From Liolophura sinensis (lineage: Eukaryota; Mollusca; Polyplacophora; Chitonida; Chitonidae), in assembly GCF_032854445.1 (NCBI RefSeq), contig NC_088300.1, forward strand, positions 35,137,608 to 35,201,607: a stretch of DNA of 64,000 bases, read 5' to 3'. The translations under genes were made by a program, and so were the position numbers. The notes beneath the pieces are model-generated. The model searched no databases, was not told where the DNA came from, and worked only from the letters and a program-made list of their open reading frames with translations. Position 1 is the first letter of the stretch. Every line of letters begins with the position of its first letter. Shown here piece after piece: positions 30,201-38,394 of this stretch.

Positions 30201-33200
30201 GTTCATGCCGGCTAGATTTTGAAAATGATGGTGCAGGATCATGTGAAATAATCAGTCAAACTTTTTCCAGCAAAGCGTAATAAATATGTCTTTTTCATAT
30301 CCTCTCGCAATTTCTAGGAATTAAACAATGGTAATTAAAGATTTAATAAAAGTCATTAATGCAACCAAGGATTATTTAGGTTTTTTCTAGATATGATGTA
30401 TTGGAATGCTTGGGTGTGGCAGATTGATCCTGAGGTGTATGAACATGTGTTTACTGTACACGCTGTACTGGTCATGACTTAAATTTGATTTGGTGTGGGG
30501 TAATTGGAATAAGACCTTTGATCTCTGTTGTTGCACATATGTGCATGTTTCATGTCCAAGTGTAACTGAGCAGATACATGAGTGGTTACAGCTTCATAGC
30601 CTCAGGTATTCATTAATTCTGCTCTTGGCCAGTGCATACCTACAAGTGCCTAGGTATCTTCTGAAGATTTGGTTTCTTAACACCTCTGCTAACATCAAAG
30701 CCTGAATACGCTGAGGGATGAGTTCAGCTCAAGTATCTTTAATGAAGCAGTGATATGGAACATGCATTGGTCTATAAGGAAACACTTGATGTAAGGCTGG
30801 GTTATAAAGCGTCATTAAATCAATGGACATTTGCCAGATTGTGATATTTCCTGTGTACTGGTACATGCATTTGACCTAGAAGACTTCCTCAGACATTTTC
30901 AGTTGGGAAAGTGAGATGTGTTGTAAATAGTGTATGAAGAGAAAAGGCTCTTGTGATATCTCATTGTGTGTTTCAACTGTTTCAGCATTTACCCAGTGGT
31001 TAAATTATTATTTATTATGTTTATGTAGGTACATCTCTAAGTGTAATGTAACAAAATGAAGAAAGTATTATTGAAGCTATCCTGATGTCACCTGTATCGT
31101 ATGTTTTTAATAAAACACTGTTGAGAAGGTTATGTGAGTGGTAGATTTTGACCCCTCGTATTTAATCTATGAACAGTGTATGTAATTAAATCATGAAACG
31201 TTTGGAATAATGACAGAATCAAAACAGGAAGTATACCCTGTATCACATTTGTGAAAGTGATATACATTGAATTGGGATATATGCTGGGCTGTTGCCAGTT
31301 ACTAGTATGTATATGACTAAATGTTTTATTAGGACGAGTTCAAACACCTTTGGTTGCCAAGATGTAAAACAGTTACTTCTTTTAAAATTTTTATGGCATC
31401 ATTTTTGTGGCAAATTTTGGTTAGACACAGGAATGTTGGCCAAGGGGTCACCTCGAGATGATGTAATGGCCAGGATTCTGGGGTACAGCTGGCTTACAGC
31501 CTGAGGGTAAGCTGTCTGATCTAGGGTGGCTTAGGGTAAATAGAGATTTTGTGCAGGGACTGGACATAGATCCAAGGTGTATGGCCAGGGGACAAACTAG
31601 CATCCATTTCAGTGACTAAAGGGTTTCAATGATAATGCTGAATTGACTAGGCTGGAAGAGTTAAGTGTCTTCTGTCTGGGCTAGGTCTGTGATTTTCACA
31701 GGCTACCTTCAACATGTATACGGCCTCAGTTGTAGCAAACATGTTACACTTTAAGGGAATCAGTAGAAAAGAGTTCTATCACAGGCGATTAAACATATTG
31801 GTTTGGGTAGAAGATGTTTTGAGTCAGGAAAAGCTTGCCCACAATTTTGGGTACAAACTCACACTAAAAGATGTGAGATTGATTGAGAAAGATTTTCTCA
31901 CAAAAATTAAAATTAACATTAAAATTAACAGTTTAATTCCGTTTTAAACTGGTACTCTCTTTCATTTTATATTCTTTTTATTTTTTCATTTCTTTTGAAA
32001 GAATGTAAAAGTGATCAAGATAAATAGATGTCAGTGGAATATCCTGTTGTAATAGAGCATTGATTTTAATACAGTTTTTCACATTTAGTGTACTGTAACA
32101 AACTTGGTTTCACACAAATTTAAAACAAAACTGGTTGATGTATCATAAAGATGTTTTGATGTGTTTGAACTCAGTGCAGAGATAAGAGTTTTTGTTTGTA
32201 AAGTATTATTCACACTGTAAACAGAAAGACTAACAAATGTGGCCACTGTTTAAAAGGGAGCCCCTTACACTGGCTTTTACCACCTCAGCTTGCTTCTTGT
32301 TTGTTTTTCTGAAGTGTTAAGTTATAAACAACTTGATAGATGCATGTCTGTGAGTTTTCAAAATACTTCTGATAGTTTTTGTAGACACAGTACAACCAGG
32401 CTCATTTTTGACAGTTTCAGCATTCGTAGTCTAGACATTTATCCCTATTGCACTTTATGATAGTCTTCTACCAGAATACGAAAACTCATTTCTTCAGTAT
32501 AAATATTTTATAATTTTTTGCCATGCCATTAAGATTGGATTGAGGCTAAGCTTTGTAGGCACCTCCTTTTCCTTTGAGTCTTGTTATATAAAAGTCAGAT
32601 CCCTTTGCAATGACATTTAAATGGCTAGGAAGAACATGTGGTTTTGAATAAGGAAGTAAAGTCTAGGGCTGGAGGACGGAAAGGGGGATATAGATGATAT
32701 GGATCAGCATGGATTGCCCCAGGGTAATATTACATCCTGACTATAGCCTACAGTAAAGTTTATACTTTCCTCCACCAACCTGATAATTTCACATGCTTTT
32801 TAATGCGTTTTTTTTTTTTTTTATTGGGGATTAAATTGGGGATTTCATTAATATTTTCTTGTTGCAAGACATGAAGACAGCATTTTAAAAGGATAATGTG
32901 ACAACTTTTAGTCTAAATTTCAGCCAGAGGTAATCTTTTACCAGTAGAGAGGTTGAAGAATTAGGGCATTGTGTGGTGGCCTTAGAAGCCCTGATCTTTG
33001 ACAGGGGTTGTTTATTTGTGGTGGCCTCCTTTCCCCAGGCCAGTACCTTACCCCTCTGATCTTACTCTGTCTTACCCTACACAGCCCTGATAACAATCTC
33101 CCCTGCTTGTGATTAATTGCTTGTTTTGCAAAGTTCCACTAGCCAGAACCTACAATATTAGGTGTTGTCCAAAGGCATTAAGCAGTGCTGAACCAGTATA

Positions 33201-36200
33201 AAAGCCAGATGTGCAACAATTAACTGCAGTTTCCTCTTACCCTGGTAAGACAGTGTCAGCCCCATTTATTACTCTCTGCTTACACTTTGGCTGACTTGTC
33301 CCCAAAGCTACCCACATTTACTGTGCCTCACAGAATGATGTCATTAAGATAGCACCCCTGTTTCTCTGGTGTTACAGGCCACCAGAAGATAAGGTATAGG
33401 TTTATATGAGAGGTGCACAAGAAATTGTCTCTGTGCAACATGGTAAATGTTGGTGTTAACTGTAATGCTACTAACTGCTGAGATTCGAAAGCAAGAAAAA
33501 ATGTATTGTTTGATTATTAAGTGTAAAAGACATGTAAGATGAAGGTTTTAGTGGAGTATAATTTCAGACAAAGTTGTAGTTACTCATCCTGAATGAGGAA
33601 CCTGTGAAAGGAAAGGATTCTTAAATAACCCATTCCGTAGAGCTGCACTAAGAAACATCTTTATCCCTGTGTCCAAAATTAAAGAGGAATACATATGTAT
33701 GTTGGTTTGAGGCAAAATTGCTAATAGTTGGTTTGTCACATAGCAATCAAAAAGATTTCTATGGAGCAAAAGTACTACTCGAGTTCCAAGAGAAGCTATG
33801 TGGAAATGTTAACATGATATGATGTAACAAACACACCTTGGTGCAAAAGGATTTACATTGAATAACACAAATGGACCCTTGTAACAGGAGAGTTTTGAAA
33901 ATGTTTGGTGGCCTGCGTGGAATTTGCCTGATGTGATAATATTGATTGCTGATCTGACCTTGAATCAGGCAGATATGACATTGAGTATGGAAATTATGTT
34001 TAAATGAAATCAAAAGTGTTTGAAGTATGATGTCGTTTGTGGCTATATGCAGTGGATGACGCCATGCATTCTTGTGTGATGTCACACCAGACGGAAGTGG
34101 AAACGATGGAAACTTTTTGTTTCCGTATTATCATCCGAGACTTGCAGGAACAGTTTCAAAACACCATTTTGGGAAACAATTCAGATTATCTTGTTGCGTA
34201 CCATTTAACCCGGCCTTTAAAAGATGCAGAGGTTTTGATGCTGTTGTAGCTCTTAAATGAATAAAACATGAACATTAAATTCTAGAATTGTTTCATATAA
34301 AGGGTTGAAGTCAGTTGATGTTTTAATGTGTCCACAAGTGGCCAATTTCCGCTGATATTATTGTGTGGAGTTACGTGAGATTTATGGTTCAGTGTAAAGG
34401 ATTTTATGTTTGAAATAATTTGGTTACATTTGATAGTAACCTTCACGATAAGATGTCTACATAATATCTGCAGATCCAAGTTGGTAGAAGGAAGTAAGTT
34501 TATGTCTTTTGACTATGGTAACACAGACATATTAATAGTCAGGGTGGGTGGGTTATCTTTGGGTCATTAGGGGAATTAGGTTTATTTAGTATAGATGGGG
34601 CTGAAGTGTGGGAAGTGACACTGCCAGGCCTAATTACTTATCACTTCTCCCAGCTATATCACTGTATTTTGAAATCTGCCTGCTTATTTAGAGTGTGTGA
34701 TTGTGCTACATGGGATGCTTGGAAGATAAGAGATGTGCTAATGGGGGGTGGGGTCTTGGGAGTGTGGGAACCAGAGTGCTCCTCCTATCTGATAACTTCC
34801 CAACTCTGCAGCAGCCCTCAGATTGATGGGTCTAACAGAAGCTTCCAGCCCTTTAGGCCACCCTGTTCACTTATGGCTTAAGTTGCTGAGGCCAACCATC
34901 CCTAAGCATTTTCTGAATGGAGTGGGAAATGTGTAAGGCCTTGTACAATGTCACAGAACCTTTCACTAAGGAATTGCGACAAGAGTTAAAATTGTTTCAT
35001 CTCGGTAGTTTTTTTTTTTTTAGTTTTTTTTTTAATATGTAATGAAGAGAAGCAGCATGTAAAGGTTTACCCTGTAAGAGTTGCAAGAAACAGGCAATGT
35101 AAATAGCTGAATATGAAATGTAAATGGATGAATGTGAAATGAATATCTGTCCTGTGCATGGCAACATGCATTTTTAATCAACATTAAAAATACATCAAAG
35201 CTCCACCATTGTATTGTTTTGTATTAATTCATTCAGGTCATAGTGACAAACCAGATTACAACTTACTTTGGAACCATTGGACAGACACATGAAACAGGTA
35301 AGACAAACAAAGTTACTTCACATTCTGTTCTGTTTCACTCACAGAAAGTTTTATTATGTTCAGTATTGGTTTATGCTTTATTGTGTCTGCAATACCTTAG
35401 ATTCCTAAATATAGTGGTCTTTATTTACAATTGAAAGTATTAAATCCAATGGTGTAGATTTGTCAAAACACTTGTATTTCTTTCCTTATCTGAATGGATT
35501 TTTTTTACAACTTCAGCAAATCACCTATCTTTCCAAAACTGACAAAAAAACTTACATCCTCTAACCACTAGATTGGCGCTGTCATATTTTTGATTTGCCT
35601 AGTGGTTTCTGACTAAAGAGGTTTGCAGGCTTGAATGCAGTTCTCGTTGGTCGACTATGGCTTTAGACCTGGAAATTTGTTAGGTACCTGGATGTTTAAA
35701 TACTCCTTACTTTATGGCCATGGCTCCCCAGTGTCAATGGGTTTACTTTGTTCAAGGTAATGACCCAGTAGCCTCTCACCAATGCAGTTGCTGTGAGTTC
35801 AAGTCCAGCTCATGCTGGCTTCCTCTCCAGCTGTACTTTGGAAGGTCTGCCAGCAAAGGTCTGCCAGCAACCTACAGATGGTCATGGACTTCCGCTGGGC
35901 TCTGCCCGGTTTCCTCCCACCATAATGCTGACCGCCATCGTATAAGTGAAATATTCTTGAGTACGGCGTAAAACACCAATCAAATAAATAAATAAATGTA
36001 ACATAATGCTCATGGATTCGCTAATGTATTTCTCATGGTTTATCTGTAGTAAAGCTCATGTATTCTTTAACATAATGCTCATGGTTTGTTTGTCATGATG
36101 CTCATTGTTTCTCTAACATAATGCTCATGGTTCCTTTGCCATGGTGCTCATGGTTTCTCTAACATATTGCTTATGGTTTCTTTGCCATGATGCTCATGGT

Positions 36201-37711
36201 TTCTCTCATGTAATGCTTATGGTTTCTCTCAGTTGAGAACATTGCTTCCTGTAAGTCGTGCCTGTTGCTCCTCTCAGTCAGTCAGTCAGTGGTATAACTC
36301 CATGTGGTATCCTATAACAAAAGGGGATACACACACACATATATATATATGTGTGTGTGTGTATACCCATACATAAAATGTATGTGTGTCCAGGGTTTAA
36401 AGTCATCATCTTAAATGTCCTCATTATTACATTGGTAAATAATGGTAAAGTTTGTACAAAACAGTGAGTTTTCCTCTTTCAATCTGTATTTTTTCCCTCA
36501 AAAGCCGTTTTGTTTTGTGTTTTTTTTTTTTGGTTTCATTTTTTGGTCCCGTTGGTGGACTTACTGTTCTGTTGTTTAGGCCATGTGTTCAGTCTTAACT
36601 GTTCCTTTAAAGGTTGCTTTTCACTTCTTCCCTCATTTGTGGACTGTTTATCAAAAGGTCCTGTTGTAATTTGTGTCTTGTTTGTTAACAAGCTGTTCTT
36701 CAAAAAATTCCATATAGATCATAAAAAGCAAGGACTGGAGGTGTTGAGGAGGAGTAGGGAGTGGAAGTAGAGTGTAGAAGGGTAGGAGAAGATAGACCAG
36801 ATTGGGGGATCTGCTTACAGAGTGTGCCTGCTCAGCTCCGCCACACACATCCTGTATACATGCTTAACACACATGTTGTGTTTTTGTCTGAAGATGATGT
36901 AGTGTCACTGGAGGGGAGCCAAGATTATGTTACTGCTGCGCTGGGCAACACATGGAGTCATAGTGTCAACACCCGCCTCATCCTTCAGTATCACCGTGGC
37001 AACCAGCGACAGGTAACCTATACCTTAACACTTTTTTGTAGGCGCTCATTTATTGATTGAGTGATTGATAGATTGAGTGTGAAGGACAGATGGTATGGTT
37101 TCATCCTATCTGTGATATCCTCATGCTTGGCTTGTCTTTTTTTGGAAAAGTGAGATTTCATGGTTGGTTCATCCATTGTCTTGACAGGGCTGAGCGTTTT
37201 TAACATGAAGCTGATGTAAGTTGGGACATATTAAGGTAGACAAAGGAGTGCATCACATGCATGTTGTTTAGTGAGTGCTGAAAGAATACTGATCTCTTGA
37301 GTCAGAAAATTAAAGCATTTTGTATGAAGATGACACTGCTGCTTCAGCAGACGACCTTGTGGTATATAGTGTCACCTTTCACTCAAACAAAGCAATCTCT
37401 CCATTGGAGAACTTTGACGGACTAGAGCGTTAAGGCTCAAATATTTTTGTGAAGATTTTTGACAAGAATATGTAATAGTGGTTGTTGTTATTCTGTACAT
37501 GTGTTAGTACTGGGTAAGTGCTTTAATTAAGTTAGCCATTATCATTTCATTACCATTAATAAGAAAGATAACTCTTGATTAAGGTAATTTCTTTTTCTTT
37601 GTCCTGGGTTATCCCCCTTATTCCACAAGCAGCTTCTGGTCGCCAAGTCACCTGCAGCCCCATTCACAGTGTTTACCTACACCATTCAGCCTCAAGGCCT
37701 TGTTCAAGAAG
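120..37711 (+). CDS. RAD51B: RAD51B, DNA repair RAD51 paralog (partial, seven exons)
   Basis: RAD51B is a RecA/RAD51-family ATPase of the BCDX2 complex (RAD51B-RAD51C-RAD51D-XRCC2), which helps RAD51 filaments assemble in the nucleus during homologous recombination. Joining 120-230, 1262-1398, 1952-2068, 14274-14457, 35237-35297, 36894-37012 and 37633-37711 gives 808 nt in one open frame (269 codons plus one base). It aligns from about residue 67 to 345 of the roughly 350-residue vertebrate protein. Visible landmarks are Walker A GPSGCGKTQ, LYLDTES, Walker B LVVIDS, TNQITT, ALGNTWSHSVNTRL and AKSPAAPFT. These are RAD51B hallmarks rather than RAD51, RAD51C or RAD51D. The N-terminal helix-hairpin-helix region lies upstream of the window and the last exon was not located. 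Intron phases are 0, 2, 2, 0, 1, 0, with an open phase-1 end. No stop or frameshift interrupts the exons, so the gene looks functional. Confidence 0.95.
486..668. mobile_element. MITE family M1, copy 1
   Basis: A roughly 183-bp element bounded by TA on both sides (484-485 and 669-670). Its ends are inverted versions of the consensus CCTAATTCTTCTAATTTT plus GGGACAG. The right arm is the clearer one. It shares the internal phrase 'cctggtctgctctttttag' with copies at 4596, 40941 and 47953. It has no coding capacity. TA flanks point to a Tc1/mariner-type non-autonomous element. Confidence 0.7.
946..993. repeat. Perfect 48-bp palindrome
   Basis: The 24 bases from 946 (ATATTTTCTAAATGGACTGA then TATA) are followed directly by their exact reverse complement ending at 993. 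There is no spacer, so it could form a 24-bp cruciform or hairpin. Confidence 0.95.
1262..1398 (+). CDS. RAD51B: RAD51B exon: Walker A
   Basis: The acceptor is TTCATTCAG and the donor AG|GTAAAT. The exon is 137 nt, entering in phase 0 and leaving in phase 2. It encodes the nucleotide-binding P-loop IAGPSGCGKTQFCLLLSTLA followed by TLPTQMGGLGG and VLYLDTESTFSAER. The Walker A lysine and threonine (GCGKT) are intact, so ATP binding is expected. The human counterpart reads ITGPPGCGKTQFC, making this the most diagnostic stretch of the gene. Confidence 0.96.
1399..1951 (+). other. RAD51B intron, 553 bp
   Basis: GT-AG intron, phase 2, with a strong pyrimidine tract (CTTTTTTTTAG) at the 3' end. About 1471-1632 belongs to an interspersed repeat that recurs at 7622, 49955 and 58050. 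Confidence 0.9.
1471..1632 (+). repeat. Interspersed repeat family R2, copy 1
   Basis: Shares ordered blocks 'gactgataaaattata', 'aagccctaaat', 'aatccaaacaatg', 'tttttgtctccaa' and 'aatgtgcataaa' with 7622-7830, 49955-50070 and 58050-58235. Class unknown. Confidence 0.65.
1952..2068 (+). CDS. RAD51B: RAD51B exon: post-Walker A segment
   Basis: The exon is 117 nt, phase 2 to phase 2, from CTTTTTTTTAG to the consensus donor AG|GTGAGT. Its first base completes an Arg codon begun in the previous exon. It encodes LVEIAESRHRSYFTEPRLVE and then LTESVYVSQVQTSSELLSR, matching the human run RLVEIAESR..RYF. The second half is divergent, as it is between animal RAD51B proteins generally. Confidence 0.93.
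2590..2640. repeat. SINE-like fragment ('taacgccacat')
   Basis: The segment 'ataacgccacatcagcaat' followed by 'ccatatcatggcg' matches 39437-39505, so it is an interspersed repeat piece, probably a SINE body fragment. Confidence 0.5.
2768..2938. repeat. 19-bp tandem repeat, about nine copies
   Basis: The unit TTGAAATGTGCAGTACACT is repeated with few changes. It makes long open frames on the minus strand that are repeat artefacts. Confidence 0.95.
4596..4806. mobile_element. MITE family M1, copy 2
   Basis: A roughly 211-bp copy with the best-preserved pair of ends: left CCCTAATTCTTTTAATTTTG, and right reverse complement CCCTATTTCTTCTAATTTTC. The middle matches copy 1 (cctggtctgctctttttaac) and copy 3 (attcatatctttacttt). 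Confidence 0.75.
6605..6815. repeat. Interspersed repeat family R3, copy 1
   Basis: Shares 'atggccttaaa', 'gtggataaattagtcag', 'tcatttgaaaaatgctaaac' and 'taggtgaa' with 15845-16015. A short inverted pair (ACTTCACCTAA on the left, TTAGGTGAAGT on the right) suggests a MITE, but only this copy shows both ends. Confidence 0.55.
7622..7830 (+). repeat. Interspersed repeat family R2, copy 2
   Basis: The longest copy. It runs from 'gtaattcatcaaac' through 'aaggtgtttatacaaac', 'tctgtgtggactgac' and 'aatccaaccaatg' to 'gctctttcataggttgag'. Confidence 0.7.
7966..8190 (+). mobile_element. tRNA-headed SINE, family S1, near full length
   Basis: The tRNA-like head carries GGCTCAGTTGGTTAG (box A-like, 7969-7983) and GTGAGTTCAAGTCCAGC (box B-like, 8034-8050). 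The body follows ('caacctgcagatggtcgtgg', 'ccataatgctggccgccgtc', 'gaaatattcttgagta'), then a 3' end 'gtaaaacaccaatc' with an AAATA-rich tail. It is the most complete S1 copy here and lies head to tail with a second copy. Confidence 0.85.
8191..8408 (+). mobile_element. SINE S1, 5'-truncated second copy in tandem
   Basis: Starts inside the head ('ggcccagaagcctctcac', 'gtgagttcaagtccagc') immediately after the tail of the preceding copy and runs to another 'caaataaataagtaaat' tail. More diverged than its neighbour. Confidence 0.8.
11662..11750 (-). mobile_element. SINE S1, 3' fragment (reverse)
   Basis: A (TTTA)n tail, then 'ttgattggtgttttaca' and 'aatatttcactcatatgacg', which is the reverse complement of the S1 3' end. 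Confidence 0.75.
13108..13219. repeat. 28-bp tandem repeat, four copies
   Basis: Unit GTTGATCAGATTTCAGTTCA followed by GTGTGCAT, nearly perfect. Confidence 0.95.
13367..13480 (-). mobile_element. SINE S1, 3' fragment (reverse)
   Basis: (TTTA)n, 'tgattggtgttttatg', 'gaatatttcacttatacgac', 'ggccagaattatgg', then 'gaggaaactgg': the reverse S1 3' half. Confidence 0.8.
14274..14457 (+). CDS. RAD51B: RAD51B exon: Walker B
   Basis: The acceptor is TTTTTGTTGTAG and the donor CCT|GTGAGT. The exon is 184 nt, entering in phase 2 and leaving in phase 0. It encodes LENLEADIIRLKVK, the Walker B strand LVVIDSIASLIRKEFDSR, a variable linker, and then LLLREATILKYLAETFSIP. The Walker B aspartate and the following Ser-Ile/Val-Ala-Ser motif match human KLVILDSVASVVRKEFD. 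The frame remains open a few codons past the donor, but the GTGAGT consensus and the match of the next exon (VIVTNQ) fix the boundary. Confidence 0.96.
15225..15480. promoter_or_regulatory. Candidate regulatory block with forkhead and GATA motifs
   Basis: TGTAAACAAA (15271-15280, forkhead-like) is followed by TTATC at 15291 and 15315, GATAA at 15329 and 15357, and TTATC at 15415. No repeat family covers it. Confidence 0.3.
15845..16015. repeat. Interspersed repeat family R3, copy 2
   Basis: Carries 'gatggccttaaaataatt', 'ggtggacgaattag' and 'cacttgaaaaatgctgaact' then 'taggtgaaat', parallel to 6645-6815. Confidence 0.55.
16470..16992. repeat. Degenerate 26-30 bp tandem array, about 18 copies
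   Basis: Units of the form 'acaactgatgttggtgaca' with 'tacacata', with higher-order alternation of 'gttggtaaca' and 'gtcgatgaca' variants in 16555-16760. It produces long open frames on both strands (longest 210 codons, minus strand) that read as Cys/His/Tyr/Val repeats. I treat these as artefacts of the array. Confidence 0.93.
17059..18001. mobile_element. TIR-bounded non-autonomous DNA element, 943 bp
   Basis: The left end TTACTGTGAAGCACTTCATT then TTCGCGG is matched by the reverse complement of the right end, TTACTGTAAAGTACTTATTA then TTCGCTGG. The inner sequence has no transposase-like frame. Terminal sequences of this kind, rich in 'ttcgcg', are frequent around animal DNA transposons. 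The two arms could also be separate inserts of one short MITE in opposite orientation. Confidence 0.5.
22951..22985. promoter_or_regulatory. Cluster of four GATA-type motifs (candidate enhancer core)
   Basis: TTATC at 22955, GATAA at 22962, TTATC at 22971 and TTATC at 22979 lie within 29 bp, in a GC-richer repeat-poor block of the 20.8 kb intron. Function is inferred from motif density only. Confidence 0.35.
23507..23763 (+). mobile_element. Internally deleted mariner/Tc1-like transposon
   Basis: The left end GTATAGGGTGTCCCAGACGT and the right end 'acttctgggacaccctgtat' are inverted repeats with TA at both borders. The 5' end is duplicated: GGGTGTCCCAGACGTCATG recurs at 23581 with the following T run. 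Inside, a frame from 23636 starts MANKLTVQDRVELVFMFGRD and continues RATYCCVAQAI before running into the right end. That peptide looks like the N-terminal helix-turn-helix of IS630-Tc1-mariner-type transposases. The catalytic region is gone. Confidence 0.7.
23636..23740 (+). pseudogene. Transposase N-terminal remnant
   Basis: About 35 residues (MANKLTVQDRVELVFMFGRD...) survive after an ATG that follows a 'tttcagagttaatt' context. Family resemblance is to helix-turn-helix starts of mariner/Tc1-type transposases, from recall of sequences such as 'ELVF.FGRDGATYR.VA'. The frame passes straight into the right terminal repeat, so no DDE domain remains. Confidence 0.55.
23800..23895 (+). mobile_element. 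Probable SINE fragment with internal deletion
   Basis: Short head-like 'cagtggcctagatagttcaa' joined to a tail 'ttaaacaccgatcaaataag' that resembles S1. Confidence 0.4.
26981..27077 (+). mobile_element. SINE S1, 3' fragment
   Basis: 'cctggtttcctcccc', 'ttcttgagtatggcataaaa' and 'caccaatcaaataaataaat': the last ~95 bp of S1. Confidence 0.8.
27720..27812 (+). mobile_element. SINE S1, 3' fragment
   Basis: 'gtgggtttccctc', 'ccggtttccttccacc' and 'gaaatattcttgagtacggc' then 'ataaaa'; the AAATA tail is missing. Confidence 0.7.
28061..28215 (-). mobile_element. SINE S1, reverse partial copy
   Basis: 'ttgattggtgttttacgcca', 'tcaagaatatttcacttac', 'gggaggaaaccgagcagagc' and 'ggttgctggtagacctt' give the reverse complement of the S1 body and 3' end. 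Confidence 0.8.
28685..28790. repeat. 27-bp tandem repeat, four copies
   Basis: Unit 'catgtgaacttgcacagttg' plus 'aattcat', decaying to the right. Confidence 0.9.
28873..29060 (+). mobile_element. SINE S1, 5'-truncated copy
   Basis: Begins at the box B-like 'gtgagttcaggtccagctca', continues through 'ggtctgccagcaacctgcgg' and 'ctggccaccgtcgtataag', and ends 'acggcgtaaaacacccatc' with a short tail. Confidence 0.82.
29083..29372. repeat. Roughly 140-bp tandem duplication
   Basis: The blocks 'catgtctatttccatacc', 'atgaaaatgttatgctgttg', 'ggggacatt', 'ctatgtttgaataattgcac' and 'tgctgttgat' occur twice in order, the second time with about 15 percent differences. Confidence 0.88.
35237..35297 (+). 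CDS. RAD51B: RAD51B exon: TNQITT strand
   Basis: A 61-nt exon between AATTCATTCAG and CAG|GTAAGA, entering in phase 0 and leaving in phase 1. It encodes VIVTNQITTYFGTIGQTHET. VIVTNQITT corresponds to the conserved VILTNQITT of RAD51B, the L2-loop side of the RecA fold. The following loop is shorter than in human: 25 rather than 32 residues separate TNQITT from AALGNTW. Confidence 0.95.
35755..35999 (+). mobile_element. SINE S1, nearly complete body with a 17-bp internal duplication
   Basis: Starts 'taatgacccagtagcctctc', has box B-like 'gtgagttcaagtccagctca', the S1 body, and the tail 'caccaatcaaataaataaat'. The phrase 'ggtctgccagcaa' occurs twice, a local duplication specific to this copy. 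Confidence 0.85.
36003..36235. repeat. Roughly 23-bp tandem repeat, about ten diverged copies
   Basis: Unit 'cataatgctcatggtttctc' plus 'taa'. It begins right after the AAATA tail of the SINE at 35755. Confidence 0.88.
36327..36366. repeat. Palindromic AC/AT/GT microsatellite
   Basis: (AC)n, (AT)n and (GT)n in series form a near-perfect inverted repeat. Confidence 0.9.
36894..37012 (+). CDS. RAD51B: RAD51B exon: ALGNTWSHSVNTRL motif
   Basis: A 119-nt exon after TTTTTGTCTGAAG and before CAG|GTAACC, entering in phase 1 and leaving in phase 0. It encodes DDVVSLEGSQDYVT and then AALGNTWSHSVNTRLILQY followed by HRGNQRQ. The block AALGNTWSHSVNTRLILQY is identical to the human sequence, which makes the assignment secure. 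Confidence 0.97.
37013..37632 (+). other. RAD51B intron, 620 bp
   Basis: GT-AG intron, phase 0. AT-rich; nothing else recognised. Confidence 0.9.
37633..37711 (+). CDS. RAD51B: RAD51B exon: C-terminal AKSP segment
   Basis: A 79-nt exon between CACAAGCAG and GAAG|GTATGT, entering in phase 0 and leaving in phase 1. It encodes LLVAKSPAAPFTVFTYTI and then QPQGLVQE, matching human ILIAKSPLAPFTSFVYTIKEEGLVLQ. In vertebrates only a few to a few tens of residues follow this point, in alternative last exons. The remaining mollusc exon should be short and begin in phase 1. Confidence 0.94.
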
Positions 37712-38394
37712 GTATGTGTTCCCTAGTAAATGTTAAAATCATATAAATCCCCCTGATCCTTATGGTGTGAAGTTCTGCATACAAAAACAACGGAGCCATA
37801 TAAACAATAATGTAAATCTATGTAGGTTCTATCCATTAGATCAATTTTGGGTTCATATCAGAGAGCTTTTGCAAAAATACGGCACTTTCCTTAACACAGA
37901 AATTTAATAAACTTATACCAAAATGAATTAACTTTGAGCACTGACCACGTCAGTCATGCTAATGTACAAAATGATATTGTAAAAATATCTTAAATAATGT
38001 ATCGCAGATCTAAATTTGAGGATCTGGCACAAAATCCATGTTAGCTAATCGAATGACATTTTATCTGTTCTCTATGAATTGGGGAAATTATTGGCTTTCA
38101 GTAAGTATCAGTCTCGTACCTGAACAATTCATAGTGTCAAAATGATTCCAAATTTTAAAAAAAAGCATACACCAACCTGCATTATAAATTTTACAAACTT
38201 TGTTACTGATCTTTTAGGATAACGTGCACACACACGGCTGATATTTGGTGAAAGGTAATTGTTTGGGCTATTTGAAACTAATAGCCAAAAATTGATTGCG
38301 TTTGTACTGGTACATTTTTTGTCAAAAACCTGAGCTCTAGTGTCTTTTTAAGTTGAATGGATTGATTGATTCACAATGTTTGAATGAACATTTA

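Larger units (their letters stand above)
14458..35236 (+). other. RAD51B intron, 20.8 kb
   Basis: GT-AG intron, phase 0, the longest complete intron in the window. GC-richer blocks with few repeats lie at about 14930-15480, 18650-19160, 21160-21560, 22800-23060, 24470-24930, 26230-26480, 29450-29720, 31420-31700, 32640-33380 and 34530-34920. The remainder is AT-rich with SINE pieces, a mariner-like relic, a TIR-bounded element and tandem repeats, each listed separately. No additional gene was recognised on either strand. Confidence 0.85.
35298..36893 (+). other. RAD51B intron, 1.6 kb
   Basis: GT-AG intron, phase 1. It holds a nearly complete SINE (35755-35999), a roughly 23-bp tandem repeat (36003-36235) and an imperfect AC/AT/GT palindromic microsatellite (36327-36366). 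Confidence 0.9.

Noticed and set aside
31714-31947. 77-codon + strand frame with a mixed charged composition (LNILVWVEDVLSQEKL)
   Set aside because: No recognisable family or good splice sites in a matching phase; the end is a simple AAAATTAACATT repeat. Its phase also cannot bridge the neighbouring RAD51B exons, which already join without a gap.
34037-34260. Two overlapping 60-70 codon + strand frames with several CpGs
   Set aside because: Two frames are open at once, which argues for chance; no motif or splice context supports either.
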